In this document: positions 16,408 through 26,336 of the stretch, one piece after another | Position numbering within the stretch: the first letter of the stretch is position 1 | Layout of the letters: every line of letters begins with the position of its first letter | Source of the DNA: Aestuariibaculum sediminum | GTDB lineage: Bacteria; Bacteroidota; Bacteroidia; Flavobacteriales; Flavobacteriaceae | Reading direction: 5' to 3' | Length of the DNA stretch: 64,000 nucleotides | Assembly (NCBI RefSeq): GCF_014596945.1 | Contig: NZ_JACVXB010000002.1 | Span: 306,172 to 370,171 of the forward strand | Position numbers and translations under genes: made by a program | The notes under the pieces: model-generated | The model's database searches: none | Told to the model about the DNA's origin: nothing | What the model saw: only the letters and a program-made list of their open reading frames with translations

Positions 16408-17487
16408 TTAAAAGGATTCTCCAATTCTAAAATAAATACCCCAATCACCTTTTCCAACTGCGGCATCAAGTCCAATATTAAACTTCATATCGTTAAATAC
16501 ATTATATCTGTAGCCTAAACCAAAACCAGGGTAGGCATCCCAATCGAAATTTTCGTTTGTGGAGCCATAAATAGTGGCGATACCGGCAAAACCAACAAGG
16601 CCCATTTTAGCGTTGAAATTGTAACGGTATTCGCCTTGAATTGACATGAGACCATCACCTCGATATTTTCCTTCGGAATACCCTCTAATATCTTTTCCGC
16701 CAATGGTTTCTTGTTGTTCAAAAGGGATGTCGCCCAAGCCAAACTGCCCAGAAAACCTTGCTGCAATTACATCGGTATTATTTCGTGTAGCAAAATAGGT
16801 GTTGAAATTGGTTATTACTTTGTTTGCAGATTGATCGTTTCCAATCCATTCGGGATACGTAATAAAACGCACTGTAGTATTTATTCCTTTGGTAGGATAG
16901 TACACAGCATCTCTAGAATCGTATAGCATATTAAGTTCTAATGCATTGGTTGTCGTTTTTGTAGCCTCCTGAACATCATCTTCGTAAACTGTATCATAAA
17001 TGGTGTAAGTGTATGTTAGTCCTGTGTAAAATGATTGGGTTAATTGTCGTTTCACCGCTGCGCTAATCATGGTCATATTTGTGTCGTAATCGTAAAAACC
17101 ACTAACATCTGTATCTTCCATGTAAAATTGAGAAATATGGTCGCCGACAACAGCAAATAAGGCAGCACGCCAAGTATCCTCTTTAAAATACCATCTGTTA
17201 AAAAAACCTACAAAATACGAATTGTTTGTGGTGTAAACACCTGCAAAACCAGAAATAGATTTGGGTGAAATAGAATCTTTAGCATTTATCCTATAGTTTG
17301 CCATTGGGATAATACCGAACATAGCTTTTAAATTTCTGTTATAGCTTATGTATGGCATAATTTTATACTCTATTTTTTTTTCTTTTAATGAATCATTTGG
17401 GGTTGTAATATCGTTTTGGTCATTTTGAGCATGAATTATAGTCAGACTTGAGCATAAAAACGTAGTGAATAGTAATTTTTTTATCAT
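16408..17487 (-). CDS. Outer-membrane beta-barrel of the surface-antigen (BamA C-terminal) type
   Basis: 359 residues from ATG 17487. An in-frame ATG lies at 17556, but the signal peptide MIKKLLFTTFLCSSLTIIHA|Q begins only at 17487. The mature protein is a 16-strand-type barrel without POTRA domains, with the loop motif IGGKDIRGYSEG (near residue 270) that resembles the RGY loop of BamA/Omp85 members, and it ends in Phe as outer-membrane proteins usually do. The role may be lipid or protein insertion, or a structural porin-like function; the sequence does not decide. It precedes the collagen-like lipoprotein by 26 bp. Confidence 0.83.
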   Translation of the reverse strand: MIKKLLFTTFLCSSLTIIHAQNDQNDITTPNDSLKEKKIEYKIMPYISYNRNLKAMFGIIPMANYRINAKDSISPKSISGFAGVYTTNNSYFVGFFNRWYFKEDTWRAALFAVVGDHISQFYMEDTDVSGFYDYDTNMTMISAAVKRQLTQSFYTGLTYTYTIYDTVYEDDVQEATKTTTNALELNMLYDSRDAVYYPTKGINTTVRFITYPEWIGNDQSANKVITNFNTYFATRNNTDVIAARFSGQFGLGDIPFEQQETIGGKDIRGYSEGKYRGDGLMSIQGEYRYNFNAKMGLVGFAGIATIYGSTNENFDWDAYPGFGLGYRYNVFNDMKFNIGLDAAVGKGDWGIYFRIGESF

Positions 17488-17602
17488 TACAAGCGGGTCT
17501 AAGAAGTTTACTTCTAATATACTATCATTTTTAAAACTAAAAAAGAAAGCAAACATGATTATGTAAGAAAATTGGTTGAGAAATGGTTTGTAATGTGAGA
17601 TG

Positions 17603-17615
17603 TGACATCATGTCA
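17603..17615. promoter_or_regulatory. Palindrome upstream of dnaK
   Basis: TGACATCATGTCA has 6-bp arms around one base, 105 bp before the dnaK start. It is not CIRCE. It could be an operator for heat-shock control, or act on the divergent barrel gene. Confidence 0.4.
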
Positions 17616-17719
17616 GTTTTTTTTAAATGGCATAATCATTGACTTTTAGTTACCGAAATTAAAAATGAACACAACATTTCCGTTTAGGCGGGAATCCATA
17701 AACACAAATAAAAAATATT

Positions 17720-19627
17720 ATGAGTAAAATTATTGGAATCGATTTAGGTACAACCAACTCTTGCGTTTCTGTAATGGAAGGTAACGAGCCTGTTGTAATC
17801 CCAAACGCAGAAGGTAAGCGAACTACGCCATCGGTTATCGCTTTCGTTGAAGGAGGAGAGATTAAAGTTGGAGATCCTGCAAAACGACAAGCTGTAACTA
17901 ACCCAAATAAAACTGTATATTCTATTAAACGTTTTATGGGGAATAAATATTCTGAATCTCAAAAAGAGGCAGAACGCGTACCATATAAAGTAGTAAAAGG
18001 AGATAACGATACACCACGTGTGGATATCGATGGAAGATTATATACACCTCAAGAATTGTCAGCAATGATTCTTCAAAAAATGAAGAAAACAGCTGAAGAT
18101 TATTTAGGTCAAGACGTTAGCGAAGCAGTAATTACTGTACCTGCTTACTTTAACGATTCTCAGCGTCAAGCAACAAAAGAGGCTGGTGAAATTGCAGGTT
18201 TAAAAGTGCGTCGTATTATTAATGAGCCAACCGCTGCAGCATTAGCTTACGGTTTAGATAAAAAAGGAACGGATCAAAAAATTGTAGTATTTGACTTCGG
18301 TGGAGGTACGCACGACGTTTCTATTTTAGAATTAGGTGACGGTGTATTTGAAGTATTGTCTACCGATGGTGATACGCACTTAGGTGGTGATGACGTTGAT
18401 GAGAAAATTATTAATTGGTTAGCCGACGAGTTTAATGCTGAAGAAAGTATGGATTTAAGAAAAGATCCAATGTCTTTACAGCGTTTAAAAGAAGCTGCCG
18501 AAAAAGCTAAAATTGAGTTATCGTCTTCTGCACAAACAGAAATTAACTTACCTTATATTACGGCTACAGCTTCAGGACCAAAACACTTAGTGCGTACATT
18601 AACACGTTCTAAATTTGAGCAATTAATCGACGATTTAGTAAAACGTACTATTGCACCATGTGAATCTGCATTAAAGGCAGCTGGATTAAGTAAAAATGAT
18701 ATTGATGAAGTTATATTAGTAGGTGGTTCTACTCGTATTCCTGCGGTACAAGCTGCTGTAGAGAAATTCTTTGGTAAAGCACCAAGTAAAGGCGTTAACC
18801 CAGACGAAGTAGTATCATTAGGAGCAGGTATCCAAGGTGGTGTATTAACTGGAGATGTAAAAGATGTATTATTATTAGACGTAACACCGTTATCATTAGG
18901 TATTGAGACTATGGGTAATGTTATGACTAAGCTTATTGAAGCCAATACGACGATCCCAACTAAGAAATCACAAATATTCTCAACTGCTGCTGATAATCAA
19001 CCTTCTGTTGAAATTCATGTGTTACAAGGTGAGCGTGCTATGGCAGCCGATAACAAAACGATTGGACGTTTTCATTTAGATGGTATTCCACCAGCAAAAC
19101 GTGGTACACCACAAATTGAAGTAACATTCGATATCGATGCTAATGGTATTATCCATGTTACCGCTACAGATAAAGCGACAAACAAAACACAAGATATTCG
19201 TATTGAAGCATCTTCAGGATTGACAGAAGAAGAAATCCAAAAAATGAAGCAAGAAGCTGAAGCAAATGCAGAGGCAGATAAAGTGGCAAAAGAAAAAGCT
19301 GAAAAATTAAACGCTGCTGATGCTATGATTTTCCAAACGGAGAATCAGCTTAAAGAATTTGGTGATAAATTATCGGATGATAAGAAAAAACCAATCGAAG
19401 AAGCACTTGAAGAATTGAAAAAAGCTTACGAGTCCAAAGATATTGCAGTAATCGATCCTGCTTTAGAAAAAATTAATGAAGCATGGAAAGCAGCAAGTGA
19501 AGAAATGTATAAAGCACAAGCTGAAGCACAACAAGGAGAAGGTCAGCCAGGACCAGATGCTAGTCAAAATGGACAAGCTGGAGACTCAAGTGATGTGGAG
19601 GATGTTGATTTCGAAGAAGTGAAGTAA
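17720..19627 (+). CDS. dnaK: Molecular chaperone DnaK (Hsp70)
   Basis: 635 residues, normal length. ATPase domain: [17 protein letters not shown] at the N-terminus, [17 protein letters not shown] near 145, [16 protein letters not shown] near 193 and [11 protein letters not shown] near 335. The substrate-binding domain follows from about 390 ([13 protein letters not shown]), then a helical lid and the acidic tail ending [10 protein letters not shown]. It folds and protects cytoplasmic proteins with DnaJ and GrpE; neither is encoded nearby. Single gene with its own terminator. Note GGGTHD where many DnaK proteins have GGGTFD. Confidence 0.98.
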   Translation: MSKIIGIDLGTTNSCVSVMEGNEPVVIPNAEGKRTTPSVIAFVEGGEIKVGDPAKRQAVTNPNKTVYSIKRFMGNKYSESQKEAERVPYKVVKGDNDTPRVDIDGRLYTPQELSAMILQKMKKTAEDYLGQDVSEAVITVPAYFNDSQRQATKEAGEIAGLKVRRIINEPTAAALAYGLDKKGTDQKIVVFDFGGGTHDVSILELGDGVFEVLSTDGDTHLGGDDVDEKIINWLADEFNAEESMDLRKDPMSLQRLKEAAEKAKIELSSSAQTEINLPYITATASGPKHLVRTLTRSKFEQLIDDLVKRTIAPCESALKAAGLSKNDIDEVILVGGSTRIPAVQAAVEKFFGKAPSKGVNPDEVVSLGAGIQGGVLTGDVKDVLLLDVTPLSLGIETMGNVMTKLIEANTTIPTKKSQIFSTAADNQPSVEIHVLQGERAMAADNKTIGRFHLDGIPPAKRGTPQIEVTFDIDANGIIHVTATDKATNKTQDIRIEASSGLTEEEIQKMKQEAEANAEADKVAKEKAEKLNAADAMIFQTENQLKEFGDKLSDDKKKPIEEALEELKKAYESKDIAVIDPALEKINEAWKAASEEMYKAQAEAQQGEGQPGPDASQNGQAGDSSDVEDVDFEEVK

Positions 19628-19655
19628 GAATAAAATTCTTTATATATAACAAGAA

Positions 19656-19688
19656 AAGACGAACTAAAATAGTTCGTCTTTTTTTTTG
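19656..19688 (+). terminator. dnaK terminator
   Basis: AAGACGAACTA pairs perfectly with TAGTTCGTCTT around a 3-4-base loop, followed by nine T residues. Confidence 0.92.
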
Positions 19689-19892
19689 GTTTCAAGATTT
19701 AATATTTAATAAAAGTATTATTTCAAAACGAGTTATATATTGGTGAAAGCAATTAAAACCTCAAATAAAAAATGAAATTAATCGATTATTGAAGAAAAGT
19801 AGTTTAAAATTATTTGTAAAATTATCGATAAAAAGCTTGTTTTTAACGATTAATTGCATAAATTTGTAACACAGAACCCCTAAATTTTAATC

Positions 19893-20342
19893 ATGAAAGT
19901 AAAAGTTATTTTATTTTGTTTCAGTTTTTTCTTAGCTATTGGTTTAGGATATGCTCAAAAGAAGAAAGACCAGCCTAAAAATATTATTAGCGAAAAAGTT
20001 GCTATTAAAAAGTATCATAGTAAAGATGAACTAGACCGCATGCCTAAGGGCGATTTGCTTGGTTTGTATATGGAACGTATTGAAAGTTTGGTAAAAACAT
20101 TGCCTTATATTGCTTTTGCTACAAAACCAGGTGTTACTATTGAAACTTTAGGTATACCTAACGACAAGGATAATAAACAGGCGTTAGATGATCAATTTGA
20201 TACGACAGACGAGTATATAGAAAATACAGGTGAATTTCAAAAGAAGTTTTTACCGTATTCGGATACGAATAATTTGATTTCAGCCATTCTTTTTTATGAA
20301 GATATCATGAAATCATTGCACGAGTACAGTGAATATCATTAA
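19893..20342 (+). CDS. Small exported protein of unknown function
   Basis: 149 residues with a signal peptide (about residues 1-21, ending GLGYA|Q). The mature part is charged and probably helical, without a domain I recognise. The mature N-terminus would be Gln. It has its own terminator and stands 355 bp before the next gene. It lies between dnaK and the gliding locus on the same strand, but nothing links it functionally to either. Confidence 0.8.
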   Translation: MKVKVILFCFSFFLAIGLGYAQKKKDQPKNIISEKVAIKKYHSKDELDRMPKGDLLGLYMERIESLVKTLPYIAFATKPGVTIETLGIPNDKDNKQALDDQFDTTDEYIENTGEFQKKFLPYSDTNNLISAILFYEDIMKSLHEYSEYH

Positions 20343-20364
20343 CCTCGTATGCCTTTAAAATATA

Positions 20365-20401
20365 AATCTTCGAGTTTTTATGAATTCGAAGATTTTTTTT
20401 A
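20365..20401 (+). terminator. Terminator after the 149-residue exported protein
   Basis: AATCTTCGA pairs with TCGAAGATT, then a run of eight T. The following 20402-20696 is AT-rich with no gene visible and presumably holds the promoter of the next gene. Confidence 0.85.
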
Positions 20402-20696
20402 TCTATATGATACCAAAAATACTTCCTTAAATTATTTTTTTTAACTAATTATCAATAATTATGTATCGTTAAATATTTAAGCTTAAAATTGTAATAATAA
20501 TTTAGACAGTTATAAAATATAGTCATTTATAACATAATTAGTTGATTTAGTGTGTATTTCATCGGAATTTATTGTATTAAAATTATGTTAAAATGTGTAT
20601 TTTAACGAAAAAAAGTGTATTTCATGGAATATTTTTATATTTTTGATGTATATAATAGATGTAAAATCTTATTAGTTAAATCATAAAACATTAATT

Positions 20697-22007
20697 ATGA
20701 AAAGCTTTACTCATATTGTTTGCGTATTTCTTATTACTGTAGGAAGTGTATACGCCCAGCAAGAAAAAGGGATTATAGGATCGGATAACTGGCTTTATGG
20801 TTGGACCGATTTTAAACCTAATGGCTCAGATTACGGTGAGCCTACCCAAATTTTAGCTGGAAATATTTCAGAGAATACAAGATTAACCAAGCGTGATGTG
20901 TATTTGTTGTTGGGAAATGTTTTTGTTACCAACAACGCGACACTAACCATAGAACCAGGAACTGTAATATTAGGAGATTACGATTCAAAAGCATCTTTAA
21001 CGATAGCAAAAGGATCGGCAATTATAGCTGAAGGAACAGAGACCGATCCAATTGTCTTTACTTCTAATCGTAGCTTAAAGCGCGCCGGTGACTGGGGCGG
21101 CATTATGATTTTAGGAGATGCACCAACTAATAAGTTCGGTAATGGTTCTGTTATCTCTTTTTATAATAACCTAAATACGGCTTCATATCCTTATATAAAC
21201 TACGGAGGTGAAAATCCTAGTAGTAATTCTGGTGTTTTAAAGTATGTGAGAATTGAATATGCTGGTAAACGTTTAAAATCAGGAGGTAATTTCAACGGCT
21301 TATTGTTGGCCTGTGTAGGAGGAAAAACAGTTTTAGACAATATCATGGTATCTCACTCTGCAGGAAATTCGTTTGAAATCTGGGGAGGAAAAGTTCACAT
21401 GAATAAGATGGTGTCCTACAGAGCTAACGGAAGCGACTTTAAATTTAATTTTGGAACACAATCTGAATTAAATAACTCTCTTGCAGTTAGGTCACCTTAC
21501 GTGTCTTCAAGTACCGATGGAAATCGTTGTATTAGCGTGGCGTCTTATGAGAAAAGAGAAGAAGTGGATTTTTCAAAAGTACAAACCAATGTCATTGCTA
21601 AAAATTTAACGCTTTTAAATAATAGCGACGATTTAAAAGGAGATATCGAAAAAGGATTAGTAAAAGAGGCGGTATACGTAGCGCAAAATGCATCCATAGA
21701 TATGAATAAAAGCGTTATCTCAGGGTTTAATCCAGCAGTTATTTTTGAAGATAAAATTATTATAAATCAGGCAAATTTGGAGCGCATCAAGTTTACAGAT
21801 ATGTATTTTAATAATTGTAACGGGAACATATTTGTAGAGAATAATTCTAATAATGAAGATTTAGAGAATTGGTACGGCAACAGTGCTTTTTTTAATGTGT
21901 ATGCTAAAGGTCAGAACTCAGAAACATTTATTGATTTAAAGAACGAAAGGCGTCCTGACTTTAGATTACGAATAAATAAAATTATTGCATCAAACGAGCA
22001 CGATTAA
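20697..22007 (+). CDS. Exported beta-helix-like protein upstream of the gliding locus
   Basis: 436 residues with a signal peptide ending GSVYA|Q (cleavage near 21). The body has repeated beta-strand turns typical of a right-handed beta-helix (NATLTIEPGTVILGDYDSKA, ASLTIAKGSAIIAEG, DPIVFTSN, GDWGGIMILGDAP), a pattern I associate with secreted Bacteroidetes surface proteins. No C-terminal sorting domain of the T9SS is visible: it ends RLRINKIIASNEHD. It precedes the sprC-like gene by 187 bp on the same strand and may belong to the same transcription unit, as the F. johnsoniae sprB operon contains seven genes. That assignment is inference from position. Confidence 0.8.
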   Translation: MKSFTHIVCVFLITVGSVYAQQEKGIIGSDNWLYGWTDFKPNGSDYGEPTQILAGNISENTRLTKRDVYLLLGNVFVTNNATLTIEPGTVILGDYDSKASLTIAKGSAIIAEGTETDPIVFTSNRSLKRAGDWGGIMILGDAPTNKFGNGSVISFYNNLNTASYPYINYGGENPSSNSGVLKYVRIEYAGKRLKSGGNFNGLLLACVGGKTVLDNIMVSHSAGNSFEIWGGKVHMNKMVSYRANGSDFKFNFGTQSELNNSLAVRSPYVSSSTDGNRCISVASYEKREEVDFSKVQTNVIAKNLTLLNNSDDLKGDIEKGLVKEAVYVAQNASIDMNKSVISGFNPAVIFEDKIIINQANLERIKFTDMYFNNCNGNIFVENNSNNEDLENWYGNSAFFNVYAKGQNSETFIDLKNERRPDFRLRINKIIASNEHD

Positions 22008-22099
22008 ATTTTGCTTTGTTTGTTTATGTATTTGTAGTGTAAATTTAAGCTCTAGGTCTTAAAAACCTTCTATCTTAATTAAAATTAAAATATAAACGT

Positions 22100-22127
22100 T
22101 GCTCAAAGGTAAAAATCACCTGCGAGC
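22100..22127 (+). other. Hairpin in the leader of the sprC-like gene
   Basis: TGCTC-AA-AGGT, loop AAAAATC, ACCT-GC-GAGCA pairs with one symmetrical internal loop, 68 bp before the ATG. There is no T run, so it is not an ordinary terminator. Confidence 0.4.
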
Positions 22128-22194
22128 ATTGTCAATTTTAAAAAGGCTAGTGAAAAGAGAAGTTTTTCTTAGAGTTTTATAAAAGGGAATATTA

Positions 22195-23637
22195 ATGAGA
22201 AACTTTACTTTTTTAGGCTTTATGTTTTTCTTAGTTAATGTAGTCAATTTTTTGAATGCACAAACTATTAGTACTCCGAGTTTGGGATTTACACAGGCAT
22301 GTGCAAGCCCGTCATTCAATATTTATTACACGACATTCAGTTTTTCCACTGATATAGAAGCGAGTGCTTCAAATCAATTTATTATTGAATTATCAAATGC
22401 CTCAGGAAGTTTTGCTTCGGGAGCGACGGTGCTTCATACAACAGCCCCAGGAGAGTTTAGTACCTCACCAGCAACCGTTGGATTTTCATTACCGACAAAT
22501 ACAGCTGGCGAATTGTACAAAATTAGAGTAAAAAGTACATCACCAGCCGCGACGAGTACTGGGTCGGTTTCATTTCCTGCTTATTATAAATTACAGGATA
22601 GCCCTTTTACCATTAATAATTTAATAGGAACAGCTACCTTTTGCTCTGGAGGTAGTTATTTATTGACTATTGATAACCCAGGAGCAGATGATAACGATTC
22701 ACCTTTACAATATCCATCGTTAACGTTTAATTGGTATAAAGAGACAAGTGAAACAACCTCTGTTTTTGTGGCTTCAGGAAAAACCTTAAACGTAACTGAG
22801 GCAGGAACCTATTTTGTTGAGACTAATTACGGGTCATGTACATCCGATTCTTATTCAAATCGGGTAACCGTAACTCAGGCGTCTTCTGGAACATCTTCAA
22901 CAATTAGTTCCAGTTTGGGAAATCCTTATTGTTCTGCTGAAGGTGCTACCACATTAAGTGCTATTAATGGTGAAAGTTATCAGTGGTACAAAGACGGTAA
23001 GGTTATCGACGGGGCTACAGGTCAAACTTATATAACAGACGAGTCGGGTACCTATTTTGTAAGTATCGATTTAGGCGAATGTTCTACCAGTGCAACTATT
23101 GCCTTGGAAACATCGGGGTTTACAAGTAGTATAAATGTCGATGAAAATAATTCAATTCAAGATGGAGAGAGTTTAAACGTAATTGTTACAACTACAGCCA
23201 ATACTCCCGAATTCAAATGGTATTATAATGAAACTTTAATTACTGAAGCAACAGGAAGTACATATAATGCGAATCAAACGGGGGACTATAAAGTTGTTGT
23301 TACACAAACTAATGGTTGTATGGCATCTGAAGAATTTACTTTTTCATTAGTGGTTACAGAACCGTTTCCAGATGTTTCTAATATACCAAATATTATAAGT
23401 CCGAATGGCGATGGTATTAATGACACCTGGGTAATTCCACAGGAATATGTAAATGGTACTAATACTAAGGTGATTATTATGAGCTCATTAGGGAAAGTGG
23501 TTCATGAAACAGATAATTACTTAAATAATTGGCCAGAAAGTGCCATTGAGTTCGATGAAGTCAATCCGGTTTATTATTATATAATAACCACATCAGGAAA
23601 TACAGTAAAAAAAGGGTCAATAACCGTAATTAAATAA
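22195..23637 (+). CDS. sprC: SprC-like gliding motility protein with gliding-associated C-terminal domain
   Basis: 480 residues. Signal peptide about 1-22 (VVNFLNA|Q). Two or three Ig-like modules, each with the FxWYK...GTYxV pattern (near residues 170-225, 250-300 and 335-385). The C-terminal about 85 residues are the gliding motility-associated domain (ISPNGDGINDTWVIPQ, then YYYIITTSGNTVKKG), a type B T9SS signal. The gene order with the next three genes matches sprC-sprD-sprB-sprF of Flavobacterium johnsoniae, where sprC is needed for colony spreading (Rhodes et al. 2011). The symbol rests on this order and the terminal domain, not on full-length comparison. Confidence 0.82.
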   Translation: MRNFTFLGFMFFLVNVVNFLNAQTISTPSLGFTQACASPSFNIYYTTFSFSTDIEASASNQFIIELSNASGSFASGATVLHTTAPGEFSTSPATVGFSLPTNTAGELYKIRVKSTSPAATSTGSVSFPAYYKLQDSPFTINNLIGTATFCSGGSYLLTIDNPGADDNDSPLQYPSLTFNWYKETSETTSVFVASGKTLNVTEAGTYFVETNYGSCTSDSYSNRVTVTQASSGTSSTISSSLGNPYCSAEGATTLSAINGESYQWYKDGKVIDGATGQTYITDESGTYFVSIDLGECSTSATIALETSGFTSSINVDENNSIQDGESLNVIVTTTANTPEFKWYYNETLITEATGSTYNANQTGDYKVVVTQTNGCMASEEFTFSLVVTEPFPDVSNIPNIISPNGDGINDTWVIPQEYVNGTNTKVIIMSSLGKVVHETDNYLNNWPESAIEFDEVNPVYYYIITTSGNTVKKGSITVIK

Positions 23638-23639
23638 AA

Positions 23640-26264
23640 TTGAGTAAATATTTACTACATATCGTTTTATTTTTAGCGACAACGCAATTTTTCTTTGCCC
23701 AAGATAATGGTGTTGTGGCTTTCGTGTTACCAGTTAGAGCATCATTAAAATTTAATAAATATGCCCTTAATCCAACATTTAGTTTTGTAAGAGAACAAAA
23801 TAAATATGTAACGTTCACAAATAAGCGAGAGTGGGTACAATTTAACGATGCTCCGCAAACCTATTTGTTTAGTTATTCTGGTCGATTTGCTGAAAATCGC
23901 GGTATGGGTATAGGTCTATTTCAACAAGATTACGGAGTTTTAACAACTTTTGGAGGTCTTGTGAATTACGCTTATAATGTCGTACTTGACCGGGATAGTA
24001 ATTTAACTTTTGGAGCCAATTTAGGGTTTTATCAAAGTGGCGTTAATCAGGGACGTGTTGTTTCTAATTATGATGACCCTGCTTTACAAAACATACCAAA
24101 TAATAGTATGTTAACCATAAATCCCGGAATTAATTACGGAACAACATTTTTAGATTTTGGTATGGCTATAACCAATTTCGTATCATACAATTTAAAGTCG
24201 TCAACCCTTATTGAAGATAATCCCGAACAAGGATTTCAAGCCCATATCATGTATACAGGATTTATGGATAGTCGTGGTTTTTTCGATGAAAGTAAGTTTT
24301 CAACATTATTGAGAACCGAATTTAAAAAAGACAAAACCATTATATCTGGTTTAGCAAGAATAGCTGTACCTAAAGGAATTTGGGCTCAGGCTGGCTATAA
24401 CACCCTTTATGGTTTATCGGCTGGCATAGGTATAAATGTGAGTAATCAAATAGCAATAGAATATAATTACGAAAAGGCTGTTGGAGATTTGGCTTCCTTT
24501 GGAAATTCTCATGAATTTACTTTGGCTTATAAATTTAATAAACGCTATCGATATAATTACAGTGATGAAGAACAGGAGCAGGCGCTACTTATACCTGATA
24601 AGCGAACAAGACAAATTGCTGCACGCCGTAAGGCTAATTCTAAAGCAACTTCTATTGACAGAGAAGCTTTAGCTGCTAAGCGAGCAGAACAAAGAGCAAT
24701 TGCTCAGGCCAAAGCTGATTCTATAGCAAAAGTAAAGGCTGATAAGCGTGCGGAATTAAAAGCTGCGGCCAAAGAAAGAATAGAGCAAAGACAACGTGCT
24801 TATCAGGCGCAAAATACCGATGTGGTTAAGCAAGCCGTTGTATTAAATGAAGTTGCTAAAAAAGACAATGCTAGTAATTTAGAAGAAAAAAATCAATTAG
24901 ATGAGACTGCCAGATTGAAAGCTGAACAAGTAGAGCAGGCACGAATAGCTGAAGCCGCCAGATTGAAAGCGCAACAAGAAGAGCAAGCACGAATAGCTGA
25001 AGCCGCCAGATTGAAAGCGCAACAAGAAGAGAAAGCACGAATAGCTGAAGCTGCCAGATTGAAAGCGCAACTAGAAGAGCAAGCACGAATAGCTGAAGCT
25101 GCCAGATTGAAAGCGCAGCAAGAAGAGCAAGCACGAATAGCTGAAGCTGCCAGATTGAAAGCGGAACAAGAGGAACAAGCACGAATTGCAGAAGCCGCCA
25201 GATTGAAAGCAGAACAAGAGGAACAAGCAAGAATCGCAGAAGCCGCCAGATTGAAAGCCGAACAAGAAGAGCAGGCACGAATAGCTGAAGCAGCAAGATT
25301 AAAAGCCGAACAAGAAGAGCAATCTAGAGCCGTGGTAGAAAATGTTGGCGAAATGAAGGAAAGTGATGAAATACAATTTCCTCCAGTAACCAACCCAACT
25401 ACAGAATCGCTGAAAAATGTGACTAAACTAGCATTAGAGGCTGATGAGGAACAAGAAATGTTAATGATTCAGCTGAATGAGGTAATTATTATTAAAGAAA
25501 AAGATTTAAAAGATCTGAAAAAAGAAAATGATTTAAGCGAGCAAGGTATAGTAAGTGCTCCAAAACCATTTAAAAGTGTAACCGAAGAAAATGCAAGACT
25601 AGCCTCATTAACGCAACAATTAGATCAGCAAATAGAAAAACAAAATGATAAAATCGAGTTAATTGAAACGTTATATAGTACTAGATTAAAAGAGGTTTCA
25701 GATAAAAAGGATCCGACGAATATGTTTTATGCAAAAACAATTGACAAAATTAAGTCGAATCAAGCTGAAACAGTAAAAGCAAAAGAGCAGTTACTTTTAA
25801 AATTAAAAGAAATTAGAGTTGCGACTGAAATTGAAAGAAAACGTAGAATTAAGCGCGCTTTATATGATAATGCAGAAGATCGTTACAATAAAGATCGTGC
25901 TGCTTTAAATTCTATAAAGCAAATTACTAAAACAAGCACTTTACCATTATCTGAAAAAGATTTTGATTATGGTGATGTAGCTCCAGGTAATATTCAAATT
26001 GTAAAAGATGTAAAACATGCCGAAAGTGGATATTATTTAGTTCTAGCTGTTCATACAGATGTTGTAAAAAGAGATCAGTTTTTAATGAGAACCATCGAGG
26101 CAGGATTAAGAGATATCGATTTCTTCTTTGATGTTACTACAAACAAGTATTACATCTATCATGAGAAATATGAAAATATAGATGCAGCGAAACGAAAATT
26201 AGAAAATAAAGGACCAGAACCATACAACAAAAACATGTCTATGGTAAAAATTGAAAATAATTAG
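23640..26264 (+). CDS. sprD: SprD-like protein: PorP/SprF-type barrel, long charged helix, SPOR-like end
   Basis: 874 residues, starting at TTG 23640, 2 bp after the sprC stop. No ATG is available and the signal peptide (LHIVLFLATTQFFFA|Q) follows directly. Residues about 25-303 resemble the PorP/SprF outer-membrane family. Residues about 310-420 are Ala/Lys/Arg-rich. Residues 424-562 are 8.7 copies of a 16-residue repeat (ARLKAEQEEQARIAEA) that should form a single charged helix or TolA-like stalk. A coiled coil follows, and residues about 793-868 (SGYYLVLAVHTDVVKRDQF...) look like a SPOR peptidoglycan-binding domain. It probably bridges the outer membrane and cell wall to serve SprB. Length and stalk differ from family members by repeat number. 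Confidence 0.82.
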   Translation: MSKYLLHIVLFLATTQFFFAQDNGVVAFVLPVRASLKFNKYALNPTFSFVREQNKYVTFTNKREWVQFNDAPQTYLFSYSGRFAENRGMGIGLFQQDYGVLTTFGGLVNYAYNVVLDRDSNLTFGANLGFYQSGVNQGRVVSNYDDPALQNIPNNSMLTINPGINYGTTFLDFGMAITNFVSYNLKSSTLIEDNPEQGFQAHIMYTGFMDSRGFFDESKFSTLLRTEFKKDKTIISGLARIAVPKGIWAQAGYNTLYGLSAGIGINVSNQIAIEYNYEKAVGDLASFGNSHEFTLAYKFNKRYRYNYSDEEQEQALLIPDKRTRQIAARRKANSKATSIDREALAAKRAEQRAIAQAKADSIAKVKADKRAELKAAAKERIEQRQRAYQAQNTDVVKQAVVLNEVAKKDNASNLEEKNQLDETARLKAEQVEQARIAEAARLKAQQEEQARIAEAARLKAQQEEKARIAEAARLKAQLEEQARIAEAARLKAQQEEQARIAEAARLKAEQEEQARIAEAARLKAEQEEQARIAEAARLKAEQEEQARIAEAARLKAEQEEQSRAVVENVGEMKESDEIQFPPVTNPTTESLKNVTKLALEADEEQEMLMIQLNEVIIIKEKDLKDLKKENDLSEQGIVSAPKPFKSVTEENARLASLTQQLDQQIEKQNDKIELIETLYSTRLKEVSDKKDPTNMFYAKTIDKIKSNQAETVKAKEQLLLKLKEIRVATEIERKRRIKRALYDNAEDRYNKDRAALNSIKQITKTSTLPLSEKDFDYGDVAPGNIQIVKDVKHAESGYYLVLAVHTDVVKRDQFLMRTIEAGLRDIDFFFDVTTNKYYIYHEKYENIDAAKRKLENKGPEPYNKNMSMVKIENN
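24909..25325 (+). repeat. 48-bp tandem repeat in sprD, 8.7 copies
   Basis: Each 48-bp unit encodes ARLKAxQxEQARIAEA. Copies differ by synonymous changes and Q/E or K/Q swaps. The antisense frames stay open here only because of this repeat. Confidence 0.95.
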
Positions 26265-26336
26265 TAAAAAATAAGCCCTTCATTTATAGTTAAAGCCCCA
26301 AATAACACTATAAGTGATGAAAAAAAATCAACCGCC

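Noticed and set aside
16515-16766. Minus-strand 83-codon ORF inside the barrel gene
   Set aside because: Out of frame with a well-supported outer-membrane protein.
24871-25393. Three overlapping antisense ORFs across the sprD repeat
   Set aside because: They exist because the 48-bp repeat lacks stops in other frames. The sense frame encodes a coherent helix within a longer protein.
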